The notes below the pieces were generated by a model. It was not told the DNA's origin. It did not search any database and saw nothing but the letters and a program-made list of their open reading frames with translations. The position numbers were made by a program, and so were the translations under genes. Shown here piece after piece: positions 1-9,900 of a DNA stretch of 64,000 bases. The stretch lies in assembly GCA_051208045.1 (NCBI GenBank), contig JBPJFY010000010.1:62001-126000 (forward strand). Reading direction: 5' to 3'. Within the stretch, counting starts at the first letter, position 1. Each line of letters opens with the position of its first letter. Source of the stretch: LZORAL124-50-18 sp051208045. GTDB lineage: Bacteria > Pseudomonadota > Gammaproteobacteria > Pseudomonadales > Oleiphilaceae.

Positions 1-268
1 CATCTGGAGGTGTGCCAACCGCTATGAATACGAGCTTTCCGTGCTGAATGCCTTCTTCCGCGACAGTTGTGAAACTTAGGCGACCGGCGTTATAGTTTTC
101 CTGAACCAATGGTGTTAATCCAGGTTCATAAATCGGAATAATGCCTTTTTTTAAGTTCTCGACCTTGCTTTGATCCACATCGACACATACAACATCATGG
201 CCAACTTGAGCCAAAACTGCTGCCTGAACCAGTCCGACATATCCAATACCAAAAACTGTGACTTTCAA
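1..268 (-). CDS. UDP-glucose 6-dehydrogenase family protein, N-terminal part (runs off the window)
   Basis: Only the first 89 codons lie in the window; the gene continues past position 1. The translation opens with a Rossmann dinucleotide-binding motif (VFGIGYVGLVQAAVLA), followed by an acidic residue at the end of beta-2 (VDVDQSKVE) and the family motif YEPGLTPLV; it ends in FIAVGTPPD. This is the pattern of the UDP-glucose/GDP-mannose dehydrogenase family, most like Ugd/TuaD, which oxidises UDP-glucose to UDP-glucuronate in the cytoplasm. The start is TTG at 266-268: AGGAG lies 7 nt upstream and no ATG is available. It is followed by the heparinase-like gene on the same strand. The exact substrate cannot be settled from the N-terminus alone. 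Confidence 0.85.
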   Translation of the reverse strand, partial: MKVTVFGIGYVGLVQAAVLAQVGHDVVCVDVDQSKVENLKKGIIPIYEPGLTPLVQENYNAGRLSFTTVAEEGIQHGKLVFIAVGTPPD

Positions 269-333
269 ATCCTATCTCCTAGAGTTTTTTTTAATACTCG
301 CGTTTATCCACAACATTATTCGTCTCCCAGATT

Positions 334-2298
334 CTAATCATCTCTTGTGTATAATTTTATTTCAGAAACCAACTTTATGCTTGAATCTCCGCTAGATTGC
401 ATATTGACCTGTAATTGCCATTTCGGATTGTCAAACCAAGGCCTCGTTGGAGACTCGGCAGGAATATTTAAAAATCCATGACCCTCTGGATCAGGAATCA
501 AAAACTGTTTGCCATCCCCGCCAACCACTTGTATAGAAAGTGGCTGACTTGATAGAAAGCGAATTTCAGCCAATACTTCCCCGTTGCGGTATATTTTTGC
601 TCTTGTGTTGTCCTTCTCTGAAAAAATGGGAGATTCGAGCGTATGAAACAGAAAGGTGATATTTGAGCTACGCCCAAAAGCCCGGATATCATCTGTAATT
701 CGTAGCGTTTTTTGAGCCTTTTGATACTCAAATTGTCTAACGACTTTCTGATCGATTCCCTTACTTCCCTCTCCATCTCTACAAAGATCATATGCTTTGG
801 TGATATTAGCACTAATTTTAACCGGTGCCCCCTCCCGACCTTGAGAGTTCGACATTAACTCCGAAAATTTAAGAAAGAGGCCTTTTTCCAGGTTTTGCCG
901 CCAATGGTCTATGGATGTGATGCTGCTTCCCCCATCAAATACGGCCCGCTGATTTCCCGAAGGGTTTCCATTTCGAAGGATTCGTAAAATGGACCAGTCA
1001 CAATTCGGACGAATAAGGATGCTGTTTTTTGACACTGTTTGCCCTGAATATAGCCTTCTATTCTGTGATCGAAAGGAATCGTACACGCTGCCATCAACAA
1101 ATACAGGAAAGCGATTGAACACCGTAAAATGTCCAGCATCACTATGTTGGTGATGAGTAAATTGTTGGGATGCTCTGAGTTGAAAAAAAATTCCGTTTTC
1201 GTCCCAGCCATCCCTGATAACTACCTGGTTGTATGCTTCTTTACCAAACAATTCAACGTCAGGCAGTCCTGCAGCAGCTTCTTTTAATGTGTTTTGCTGG
1301 GCACTATTTTGGGTGTGAGGTTGTGCGTCGAATATGAAGGGAATCAACCACCGGTAGTTTTCGTGATAGGCCTCCTCTTTGTGGAGCGTTGTGAGGTATC
1401 GAGCATAAATCCTGAAAATTTCTTTGTCTGTAATTTTTGCAATTAAATCGATAACTTTTCGAGTTTCGTATTTTAGATCTACTCTGGGGCCTTCGTCTCC
1501 TATGGGGGATATTCTATTATCCGGCCGAGTCATATAAACGTGCCAAAGGCCGATCCGATGAACCAGCTGTTTAAGGTCTTGTTTTGTATGGATATCACCG
1601 TTGAGTTTTAAATGTAGAGAAACAGCGAGAAGAAAGGTCAGAGCTCTGTTGTTTATCCAATAATTGTAGCCTTCTGGCCAACCCTCTGTCAGTCTGATCG
1701 CAGCGACATTTTTCTTAAAGTGCTGTTCAGCTTGATGGAGTAACTCCTTTTGACCTCTGAACTTGGCCAAAAATACTGCCAGTAGGTAAGTCTCAGACGC
1801 TATAGAAAAACGTCCATGCCATAAAGACAGTTCGTTTCCTTCGAGTAAACTCAGGCAATGTAATAAACTCTCTTCAAGTTTGATTAGGGTTTCTGGAAAT
1901 TCAGTTAGCAACGAATTGAAGTGGTCGGAAAGTAGATCAAGATAAAGTGCGAGCAACCAGGAATTGTTTCGATTTCCTTCTTTTGAACAACTAACCACGT
2001 TAAATTGAATCAGTTGGTCTCTGATCTGGGATAGCAATTCGATGCGTTGTGTCACAGCAAAGCAACTTACGAGGTTTTTAAGGTCTGATCGCCCACAAAT
2101 ATCATTGAGTACCGAAAATCCAAATTCCTGATGGCTTTCCATGGATGACCAAAAATCCACGTGATTGGCGTTAAGAAGCCCTGTACGGCTAAGTAAGTTA
2201 TCTGAGTAATAATTGGAGCGTGATTCTGAGTGTTTTTGGTTGTCTTGGATGAAAACAACAATGGCCAATACCCCCAGGCACAATGCTACCCATGGCAT
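334..2298 (-). CDS. Heparinase II/III family protein, membrane-anchored (putative polysaccharide lyase)
   Basis: The start was placed at ATG 2298 because GAGGAG lies 4 nt upstream. Longer readings from GTG 2370 or ATG 2328 lack a good ribosome site, and the first would overlap capA. The 654-aa product begins with a hydrophobic segment (about residues 4-17) that probably anchors it, leaving the bulk in the periplasm. An alpha-helical region carries EGWPEGYNYW (about 205-214), typical of the alpha/alpha-toroid of heparinase-type lyases. The C-terminal beta-sandwich carries HHQHSDAGHF (about 382-391), the signature of the heparinase II/III C-terminal domain. Family members cleave uronic-acid-containing polysaccharides by beta-elimination. 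Next to capsule genes, a role in trimming or clearing the periplasmic polymer is inferred. The substrate is unknown. Confidence 0.8.
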   Translation of the reverse strand: MPWVALCLGVLAIVVFIQDNQKHSESRSNYYSDNLLSRTGLLNANHVDFWSSMESHQEFGFSVLNDICGRSDLKNLVSCFAVTQRIELLSQIRDQLIQFNVVSCSKEGNRNNSWLLALYLDLLSDHFNSLLTEFPETLIKLEESLLHCLSLLEGNELSLWHGRFSIASETYLLAVFLAKFRGQKELLHQAEQHFKKNVAAIRLTEGWPEGYNYWINNRALTFLLAVSLHLKLNGDIHTKQDLKQLVHRIGLWHVYMTRPDNRISPIGDEGPRVDLKYETRKVIDLIAKITDKEIFRIYARYLTTLHKEEAYHENYRWLIPFIFDAQPHTQNSAQQNTLKEAAAGLPDVELFGKEAYNQVVIRDGWDENGIFFQLRASQQFTHHQHSDAGHFTVFNRFPVFVDGSVYDSFRSQNRRLYSGQTVSKNSILIRPNCDWSILRILRNGNPSGNQRAVFDGGSSITSIDHWRQNLEKGLFLKFSELMSNSQGREGAPVKISANITKAYDLCRDGEGSKGIDQKVVRQFEYQKAQKTLRITDDIRAFGRSSNITFLFHTLESPIFSEKDNTRAKIYRNGEVLAEIRFLSSQPLSIQVVGGDGKQFLIPDPEGHGFLNIPAESPTRPWFDNPKWQLQVNMQSSGDSSIKLVSEIKLYTRDD

Positions 2299-2333
2299 TA
2301 CTCTCCTCAAGCAGACATTGGAATGCATATGTT

Positions 2334-3458
2334 CTATTTGATAAAACTGGCAAAAAAACCTGCGAGCCACCGCCTCTCTTCTGGAGAGCGTATGAGGTGA
2401 TGCAGTTCCTTCAGCACTAGTTTAAAATTCATCCTTCTCATTGCCCAATAGATATCTCCAAAGCGACGATTGGCTTCCGCCCTTACTCGCTTATGCCACA
2501 GCGCTTGAACCGATTTATCGTCCTCTACAAATGAATTTAACCTCGCAAACTGTGTCTTCCAGTTGTCCAGGCTGACTGAATCGAGTTTTTCAGGACAATG
2601 CTGTGCTCCAACACGAAAGGGTCTCACTTCATATCCGCTTAACTTGGGCTCCCTGTCAATATCAAACTCCGCCACCAATGCGATTCCCAGGTCTGTTCCT
2701 TGGTGGAGTTCCTGGTAATGATTCCCCTTCACTTGGAATACACAATTCCCCAAAGAATAAGCAATAACACTGTTTTTATAGTGTTCTACACCCTGAACCA
2801 CATGGGGGTGATGTTGTATTACCAGGTTGGCTCCGGCGTCAGCAAGACGACGCGCCAGTTTTATTCGGTTAGGTTGGGGGGCTTCGGTAAATTCCAGGTC
2901 ACCATGTAACACTACAACAATAATCGACGCTTTTTTCTTTGCAGTTTCGACCTGTTCAATCAACCGTTTCTCGTTCCATGGTGCGACCCCAGGATTATTT
3001 TCCTTTGCATCAAATTTGGAAACGTCACAGGCCCCGAAATACGCTATATTTACCCCCTGAAAATCATAGTATAAGATGGATTCTGCCTCTGCCTTGTGTT
3101 TGCCCGCCCCAAAAAAGGGAATACCTTCCCGTGTCAGGAGGCCAATGGTGTTCTCGAGGGACTTTGGTCCGCCATCCATGATATGGTTGTTCGCAAGCCC
3201 CAGAATATGAAATCCCGACTTTTTAAAGAAGTTTGTAGCAACTGAAGAAGGAACCGTCATTCGTCTTCTATTATCGACCGAACTTTCATCTGAGAAGCAG
3301 CACTCCAGGTTCGCTACGTTAATATCTGTGTCATGCAATACACTCTTGAGGTACTCGAAGGGGAAAGAGTCTCCTTGTTTCTTCATCACATCCAATACAT
3401 TGAGTGACAGACAAACATCACCCACGAATGAAATCTTTAACTTTTTCTGATTCGCCAT
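2334..3458 (-). CDS. CapA family protein (poly-gamma-glutamate capsule-type metallophosphoesterase fold)
   Basis: The start at ATG 3458 has GAAGGG 6 nt upstream and sits 2 nt after the flippase stop; an upstream in-frame start at 3575 would overlap the flippase. The product is about 374 aa. Visible family motifs, in order, are ISFVGDVCLS near the N-terminus, NLECCFSDE, GLANNHIMDGG, a VVVLHGDLEF segment, and QHHPHVVQGVE followed by IAYSLGNCVF. These are hallmarks of the PGA_cap/CapA domain, related to calcineurin-like phosphoesterases. No clear signal peptide is seen, so a cytoplasmic location is the simplest reading. CapA-like proteins occur in polyglutamate capsule systems but also in many exopolysaccharide loci, where their reaction is not established. 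No CapB or CapC partner is in the window. Confidence 0.8.
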   Translation of the reverse strand: MANQKKLKISFVGDVCLSLNVLDVMKKQGDSFPFEYLKSVLHDTDINVANLECCFSDESSVDNRRRMTVPSSVATNFFKKSGFHILGLANNHIMDGGPKSLENTIGLLTREGIPFFGAGKHKAEAESILYYDFQGVNIAYFGACDVSKFDAKENNPGVAPWNEKRLIEQVETAKKKASIIVVVLHGDLEFTEAPQPNRIKLARRLADAGANLVIQHHPHVVQGVEHYKNSVIAYSLGNCVFQVKGNHYQELHQGTDLGIALVAEFDIDREPKLSGYEVRPFRVGAQHCPEKLDSVSLDNWKTQFARLNSFVEDDKSVQALWHKRVRAEANRRFGDIYWAMRRMNFKLVLKELHHLIRSPEERRWLAGFFASFIK

Positions 3459-3460
3459 GG

Positions 3461-4900
3461 TTATCCCTTCTTGATTATCCCTATCATTTCTGAAACAAGC
3501 GCTCTTTGCATGATCCAAAGTAAAGTTCCATAGGTCAGTACACCAGTTATGACCAACATAGAGAACATAATCCATTCATTACTCGCATGAGGCGCTAAAA
3601 GCGCACGAACACCAATAACAGATGAATACATGCCAAGCGCAGGAACTACGGGTTTAAAAAGCTGGCGGAAATAAACGCTTTTGCTTATTTCCAATGCAAC
3701 TAACGCCCTTATCTGCATAATTAAAAAAGTGATGGGATAGGCTACCAACCAAGCGAGAGAAACTCCAACAAGCCCCCACTGCACTCCAACGAGAAACGCG
3801 ACGGGCATAATAACACTGGCAATCATCAGGTTGACTAGGCTGACATCAGGCCTCCCCTTTCCGGCGAGTGCGGGAGAAGCAATGGTAGAGACCATTCGAA
3901 TTGGAATGATTGCGCCCAGGACCTGCATTGGTAAAATTGCGGACAGCCACTTTTCCCCGAGGAACAAAGTTACAATTTCCGGGCTTACCGCTGATATTCC
4001 CCAAAAGACAGGAAACGCAAATACACTCACCACTCTGATTGCTTTCAGAAAATGCGAGGAAAATTGAGCTTTGTCTTCCTGAACCCGCGAAAAAGCAGAA
4101 AAACCAACCTCATTCAACATCCCTGAAATTTTTTGCATAGGTAGTGTTGCCAGTTGCATTGCAACTGAGTAAAAGCCAAGGACTTCCTTGCCCAACAATT
4201 TTCCCACAATGACCATATCTGCTTGAGAATAGAAGTACCAAAGAACTCGATCTCCAGTTATTGTTCCGCCAAAGGTTAGAATGCTTTTCATTCCTTTGAG
4301 ATTGAAGCTGGGGAATATCCAGTACTGCATTGCCAGGTTGATTCCAGCTACTCGAACAATTACCCCCGCCAAATGTCCCCACACAAGGGACCATACGCCA
4401 AACCCTTGATATGCAAGCAGAATAGTGGCGATACTCGACGACAGCATAGTAAGCAGATCGACGAATGCTTTCTTTTTGAACTCCATTCTTCGGTTCAGAA
4501 TCGCATTTGGTACGATGAGAAACGAGCTGACCAGAAAGCCAGAACCGAGATAATAAATCATCGCTTCCAATTGCGGTTCCCGGAAAAACATCGCTATCAG
4601 AGGTGCACAAAGGCATACCACAAGGAAAACGGTAATATTTACAAGCAAAGCCAACCCAAACACCTGGCTGCTAACCAGCTTATCGATCTCTTTGCGTTGG
4701 ATTAATGCGGCCCCCATTCCCATTTCATTGATTAACGCAAGAAAGCCGATAATCACCATCGATTGGGACATCAATCCATAGTCTGCGGGAGTCAGCAACC
4801 GTATGACTAGAATGGTGATGCACCAGGTGATCACCTGGCCTAAAAGCTTGGCAATGGCCAACCACTTTAAGGAAGAGACAACACGCTTACCTATATCCAT
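3461..4900 (-). CDS. Wzx-type lipopolysaccharide/oligosaccharide flippase (MOP superfamily)
   Basis: The 479-aa polytopic membrane protein shows repeated hydrophobic segments along its whole length (about 12-14 helices). The N-terminus has the WzxC/polysaccharide_synt_3 style pattern of amphipathic start, then RLLTPADYGLMSQ and INEMGMGAALIQ. Such proteins flip undecaprenyl-pyrophosphate-linked repeat units across the inner membrane. It is the only flippase seen in the window, so it probably serves the XrtA-type locus to its right as well as its immediate neighbours. CapA follows 2 nt downstream, which suggests translational coupling. The family call is strong; the repeat unit it moves is unknown. 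Confidence 0.9.
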   Translation of the reverse strand: MDIGKRVVSSLKWLAIAKLLGQVITWCITILVIRLLTPADYGLMSQSMVIIGFLALINEMGMGAALIQRKEIDKLVSSQVFGLALLVNITVFLVVCLCAPLIAMFFREPQLEAMIYYLGSGFLVSSFLIVPNAILNRRMEFKKKAFVDLLTMLSSSIATILLAYQGFGVWSLVWGHLAGVIVRVAGINLAMQYWIFPSFNLKGMKSILTFGGTITGDRVLWYFYSQADMVIVGKLLGKEVLGFYSVAMQLATLPMQKISGMLNEVGFSAFSRVQEDKAQFSSHFLKAIRVVSVFAFPVFWGISAVSPEIVTLFLGEKWLSAILPMQVLGAIIPIRMVSTIASPALAGKGRPDVSLVNLMIASVIMPVAFLVGVQWGLVGVSLAWLVAYPITFLIMQIRALVALEISKSVYFRQLFKPVVPALGMYSSVIGVRALLAPHASNEWIMFSMLVITGVLTYGTLLWIMQRALVSEMIGIIKKG

Positions 4901-4910
4901 GAATAATGCC

Positions 4911-6446
4911 TTAACCGTGTGCGCAGTTTTGAACTAAACGCTTGAGTGTTGCCAGATAGAGCGGGCCCACCATCAACGAGTGCAGGTGAGTTCCAAATGT
5001 GGGGGATAGAATCCCCTTCACAAGTCTTGGAGCTATATACTGCATGTTCACTTGGCTCTGCACCTCTTTCGTACTAAATAGGTAGCCAAACACGTCAGAA
5101 ACAAACTTTAAACGAGTAGCCAGTGAAAAATTCGTCGATCCTTTTTTGGTTGCGAACGGAATATCTTTGTACTTGGGGTAACGTAATGCCATTGTTTCCA
5201 TATGGAAGGACTTACCATAAAAATAATGGCTGGGAAGATTGATCAACAGGTCAAACACGTTTTCAAACAAGAATGGAGTTGCTGCAATCCCGTATCGCCC
5301 CATGTAGGTTCTTGGGAGATGCGCAATTTCGCGTATGCAACGGTTCCAGAGATAAAAATGGCCAATCCCGTTGCCGTCCCCCGCATATTTTAGGAGCTCT
5401 GACTCAATTTGCTCTTCTGCAATTTCATCGGACCAGCGACGTTTTAGCTCGGGCGAGAGATAATCTGTCAAGTGCCCATCTTTTTTAATTATAAATCGCG
5501 CAAGATCGCCAAATTTTTCACCCTCGAAAAGATTCACACGTTCTGGCGTCGTAAACAAACTCGCTGAAAGTACATCGCCTGCGATGCCATCGAACAATAG
5601 TTTTGGCTCGGTAATATTTTTCCAGAAATTGGCAATTGGTAGCGCCCAATTGTTTTCATCGGCACAAAAGCTGTTCAAATAGAAGTTATCGATTTCCTGC
5701 TGAAATAACTGATCTGACTGTGGTAGCACAGTCTGTTTAAGTCCTGCAAACTGACATAACTGATTTGCAACCTCTACATCTTCATTCATACTCGGTGCAA
5801 ATCTTTCACATGTAATGGCATAATCCGGCGGTCGTCCGGCTTCCATCAACGCGAGTAAAATATGCCTGGAATCCTTGCCACCGGAGATTGGCAGCATTAT
5901 TTTATATTGAGAATATTGTGCGAGGAATGTTTCCATCTCGTGTTGAAAAAGGTCGCCATAAAGTAGCTGGGCCTGCTTAAATGATGGTGGCTGTTGGGTG
6001 CTGGATTGATAGGGTTTTTTCGTTGTAACTTTCAATCCATCGGATGAGACAACCAGGGTACTATTGGGGGGTAAATTTATTATATTTTTGAATGGAGTCG
6101 CATCCCCCAAAAAATAGCCTAAACGCACGAAAACAGCGAGTGCTTCATCATTCAATGTGGTTTGTACGCCTCTGGCGATCAACTCAGATATATAATTGCT
6201 GATCAGTACCGTGCCATCAGGTAGCTCAGAAAAATATATCTGGTAAGTACCAAATCGATCATTGGTGAGTTCGAATTGACCCCGGGATATCTGCCAGCGA
6301 AGGTCGTCCTTGACACCAGAAAAGCCAAACATTCCGGTGGGTGATTTCGTTATATCGAAACCCTCTACCCTCACTTCATCCGATCCTTCTGGAATCTTAA
6401 TAACCAGACAATATTTTTGATCTCCGGGAAAAGCTATATCTTCCAT
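4911..6446 (-). CDS. Asparagine synthetase-like protein lacking the glutaminase cysteine
   Basis: The 511-aa protein has two parts. The first ~180 residues resemble a degenerate class II glutamine-amidotransferase fold (segments like NDRFGTYQIYF and ELIARGV), but the catalytic Cys at position 2 is missing: the protein starts MEDIAF. The second part is an Asn-synthetase/beta-lactam-synthetase ATP-pyrophosphatase domain with the PP-loop SGGKDSRHIL. Enzymes of this architecture without Cys2 adenylate a carboxylate but do not draw ammonia from glutamine; beta-lactam synthetase is the known example. In this locus the likely role is forming an amide on a sugar or amino-acid carboxylate, which is inference. 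It ends 10 nt before the flippase and is the first gene of the leftward run. Confidence 0.75.
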   Translation of the reverse strand: MEDIAFPGDQKYCLVIKIPEGSDEVRVEGFDITKSPTGMFGFSGVKDDLRWQISRGQFELTNDRFGTYQIYFSELPDGTVLISNYISELIARGVQTTLNDEALAVFVRLGYFLGDATPFKNIINLPPNSTLVVSSDGLKVTTKKPYQSSTQQPPSFKQAQLLYGDLFQHEMETFLAQYSQYKIMLPISGGKDSRHILLALMEAGRPPDYAITCERFAPSMNEDVEVANQLCQFAGLKQTVLPQSDQLFQQEIDNFYLNSFCADENNWALPIANFWKNITEPKLLFDGIAGDVLSASLFTTPERVNLFEGEKFGDLARFIIKKDGHLTDYLSPELKRRWSDEIAEEQIESELLKYAGDGNGIGHFYLWNRCIREIAHLPRTYMGRYGIAATPFLFENVFDLLINLPSHYFYGKSFHMETMALRYPKYKDIPFATKKGSTNFSLATRLKFVSDVFGYLFSTKEVQSQVNMQYIAPRLVKGILSPTFGTHLHSLMVGPLYLATLKRLVQNCAHG

Positions 6447-6959
6447 GCGCAGTTTCTCTGTTTAAATCGGTTTATTTGACAGATGGGGTACTGTTACAAG
6501 TGTAGGTGCATTCGAATAGCTTCATAAGCACTTATAACTCTAGTAAATGCTCTTGTCGTCAGTTGAATTCTTCTTCAAGTGTCTTGTGTTGAGAGCAAAA
6601 CAGTTATTCTTTTGGTTGGTTGTCCTGATCGGACTGACATAGCCACACAAATTCTAACAGAGAATTACTCAAAAAAAGCGCAAACCAATAGTCAACGAAT
6701 AGCCGCTTCTTTGAATATGCATAGATGTATCTGACAAATCTTTATATTTCAATAAAATGCGTGCGGGGTCGTTTCCCAAAATGAGAGGCAACGCATATTA
6801 CTACATGTTAATACGAATTAACCATCAATGTTACAAGCAAAAGAGTTAGACTTAGAAATACAAGTGTTCTTAGCTAGATTTCCAACATTTAGCAATGCCA
6901 GAACGTTAAAACATTGTAAAAAGTAACTAGAACGCGTAGTTGGGGTTTCAAGGTAGATT
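6447..6959. other. Divergent intergenic region (513 bp)
   Basis: This AT-rich stretch lies between the leftward Asn-synthetase-like gene and the rightward lyase gene, so it must hold promoters for both unless the left run is transcribed from elsewhere. No convincing paired -35/-10 was found. A TTGACA at 6476-6481 has no matching -10 at normal spacing. A 16-bp inverted repeat lies at 6807-6822. AAGG about 7 nt before ATG 6960 is the likely ribosome site of the lyase gene. No coding potential or RNA gene was recognised. Confidence 0.6.
6807..6822. repeat. Inverted repeat, possible operator
   Basis: GTTAATACGAATTAAC is a perfect 6-bp inverted repeat with a 4-nt spacer, 138 bp upstream of the lyase start. 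Its size and symmetry would suit a dimeric repressor or activator, but no regulator in the window can be tied to it, and chance is possible in AT-rich DNA. Confidence 0.25.
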
Positions 6960-9900
6960 ATGAAGTTTCTCGGAAAGCACCAGTATTTTCTCTTACTATC
7001 CTCCATGAGTATTGCTACGTGCGTCAATGGTAGTGTGCCCATGTGGGCAGAGGGCGCATGTGATGGTTCTTCAACGCATGAAGGTGCGACTCGGGATTAC
7101 TTCAATAGAGGTGTTCATTCACATTGGCAAAACTTCATGGGTGATTGGCAGGACGAGAGCGGAGTATCCCAAGGATTAAACGCCTATTCACAAATTTACA
7201 TTCCCGATTTGGACGTGGAGCAAGAGATCACCACAGATATCACATCGTTGGTCAGCCAATGGATTAATCATGGGATTCCCAATCAGGGGATTCTTCTGCG
7301 TAGAACTGCTCAATCGGCAGGGTCCGCAACCTTGCACAGTCGTGAGTCAAGTGGAAGTAAGTTTGCACAATTACATATCTCCACGTCATCCGGACAGTTT
7401 AATATACCGGTTTCTTCTGACGCAGCCCTCTCTGAAAGTACTTACAAATGCTTGGGAAATCTGGAGACACTTTCCTCTACCGGCTCTATCTTAATGCACT
7501 TCCCCCTTGAACAGGTTACCGGTGAAGTGTATTTCGCTGAATTAAAGGTGTATACGACAGAAAAACAATATGGGGGAGATACAACTCTAAATGTGTTTCG
7601 CGCATCTCCAACTTACAACTCTTATAGTTTTACGACACCGGAAGAAAGCATTTCCAAGGATTACCCCAATGACTACTTGATACAGAATGATCCAAGAGTC
7701 TACCTGGCCTCTAACTTTGAGAGTAGCAATTGGGGAAATGTTTGGAGTTTTGGACAAGACAGGGGCACTTTAAGCCGGGTTAATCAAAACGCAGCCGAAA
7801 ATTTTGTGTCGCTGCAGGGCAAAGCGCTGCAGGTGCATTTACCAAAAGGAGATCTCACTGCTTTAAACCTCAACTATTTATTTAAAGACAAAGGCTTTGA
7901 AGAACCTAATTCTGTGTATTTCAGGTACTATCTTAGATTTGGAGAAAGTTGGGATACGATCGAAGGCGGTAAACTACCTGGCATTGCAGGTACTTATGAA
8001 GGAACGGATCACGCAGGCGGCTGGGGGGGCAGAACGTCAAACGGAACCAACGGTTGGTCTGCTCGTGGTCACTTTAAGACTGTATTACGGGAAAACAATC
8101 CACATACGGGGAAAGTTCCTGTGGGCACTTACCTCTATCACGCTGACATGCCTGGGTATTACGGGGATTCACTGATTTGGAATGGTGATGAGGCTGGAGC
8201 ATTTGAAAAGAATCGCTGGTATGCAATTGAGCAGTACATTCGATTGAACACGCCAGGTGAAAATGATGGCGAATTGCGCGTATGGGTCGATGGAAAACCA
8301 GCTTTTGCCCTGGAGAGTCTAAAATTCAGAGAGCTGGATTATGGACATATAAAAATTGATCGAATTTGGATGAATATTTATCACGGCGGAACAACGCCCA
8401 TTGACAAGGATATTTATGCATACATAGACAATATCGTCATTGCATCAGAGTACATAGGGCCAGCAAATTTTGATCCCAATGCCCCTTTGCCGGAGCCTGA
8501 AAGTAATTCTCCGCCAGTCATTCATAATCCACTACCAGGCTCAAATTCCCTGAGCGTTGAAATCGGGAAGCAAGTAACACTGTCTGCGGATATCACTGAT
8601 CCAGAGTCTGACAGCTACTCCATATCCTGGTATGCCGACGGAACATTGTTGGAAGCCACCGGAAACTCATTGCAGATTAATGTGCCTCTTGGCGAAGAAC
8701 AACGTACGGTTAGATACTCAATAGTGGCAACAGATGCCCTCGGAATGTCATCGTCTCACTCCTGGGATATCACCATAACCTCAAGCCAATACACCAAGCT
8801 GGAAGTTTTAGAAGATACCTACCTGGATGCATCCACATATAAAGCAATGGGAAGTTTGCCCTATATTAAATCAAGTGGACCAATGTATTTGCGATTTCCC
8901 GCAGATACCAACATAGACAGTACTGAAATCACTTTTGCAAAACTTGTTCTTTTTGATGAAGCTCAGTATGGTGATCTTCAGCTAAACCTGTTCCAAGGTG
9001 ATGCTAGTTGGTTCGAAGGAAGTCACAATCTTGCGGGTGCGACACGAGAGTACAGAGATTACAGCTCCCGCGCTCCCTGGCTAAACTATTTTGGCGATTG
9101 GTACGACGCCAATGGACTCAAAAACGGAGATGCACCCTACAACACTTATCACCTGATTGATGATGACACCCCGCGATTTGTAGAGCTTGATGTTACAGAG
9201 TTTGTAAAATCGAACTGGAATTCCGGACAGTTAAATCTGGTACTGACATCTAATGGGGAGAACCATCGATTCATATCCAAAGAAGACACCCTGAACAATT
9301 TACATCCCGCAATTTTCATCTCTACGAATACACCAAATGACAGCGGCAACAACGACGATGATAACGGATCAGGAGGCTCTTCTGGCGACGTGCCCGGAGA
9401 TGAAGACAATCCCAGAGCGGTAACACCCGTTATAAACGCGATAACACATACATCTCTTGAAGTCTCATTGCCAGAAAACGAAACGACGATCCTGCGTGCC
9501 AACATATCAACGGCGGATAATGGAGACGTGACTCTGGTGTGGTTCAACAGAGGTCTTCCAATTGCTGCAGATTCACCCGCTTTAACCATTCAAGGGAAAT
9601 CAACACCAGAAACGTATACCTTAGCAGCGTTTGCTGAAAAAGGGGGTTACGCGTCAATTACTTGGGTGGCAAAACCAGAAAACTCAACGGGCTCGGGAGA
9701 TAATGGATCTGACTTAGGAGAGGATGAACAAAACGGCGGCGGAAACCCACCTCCCGTGACTGCAGCTACACTTCAACAGGCAGCAGAGACTTTAAACCCT
9801 GGAGAATGGGCACAACTGGAAACATCCAATTTCAATCACGATTTGATGCAGGTACAAACGTCAGAGGGGCGTTCTTATCATATCGCGGGCTGGACAGACG

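Noticed and set aside
2299..2370. N-terminal extension of the heparinase-like protein
   Set aside because: The GTG at 2370 overlaps capA and has poor ribosome-site spacing; ATG 2298 has GAGGAG at the right distance and begins directly before the membrane segment.
3459..3575. 39-residue N-terminal extension of the CapA-like protein
   Set aside because: It lies inside the flippase gene, and ATG 3458 has a good ribosome site and a family-typical N-terminus.
6476..6481. TTGACA in the left intergenic region as a plus-strand promoter
   Set aside because: No -10 at suitable spacing, and it is about 480 bp from the gene it would serve.
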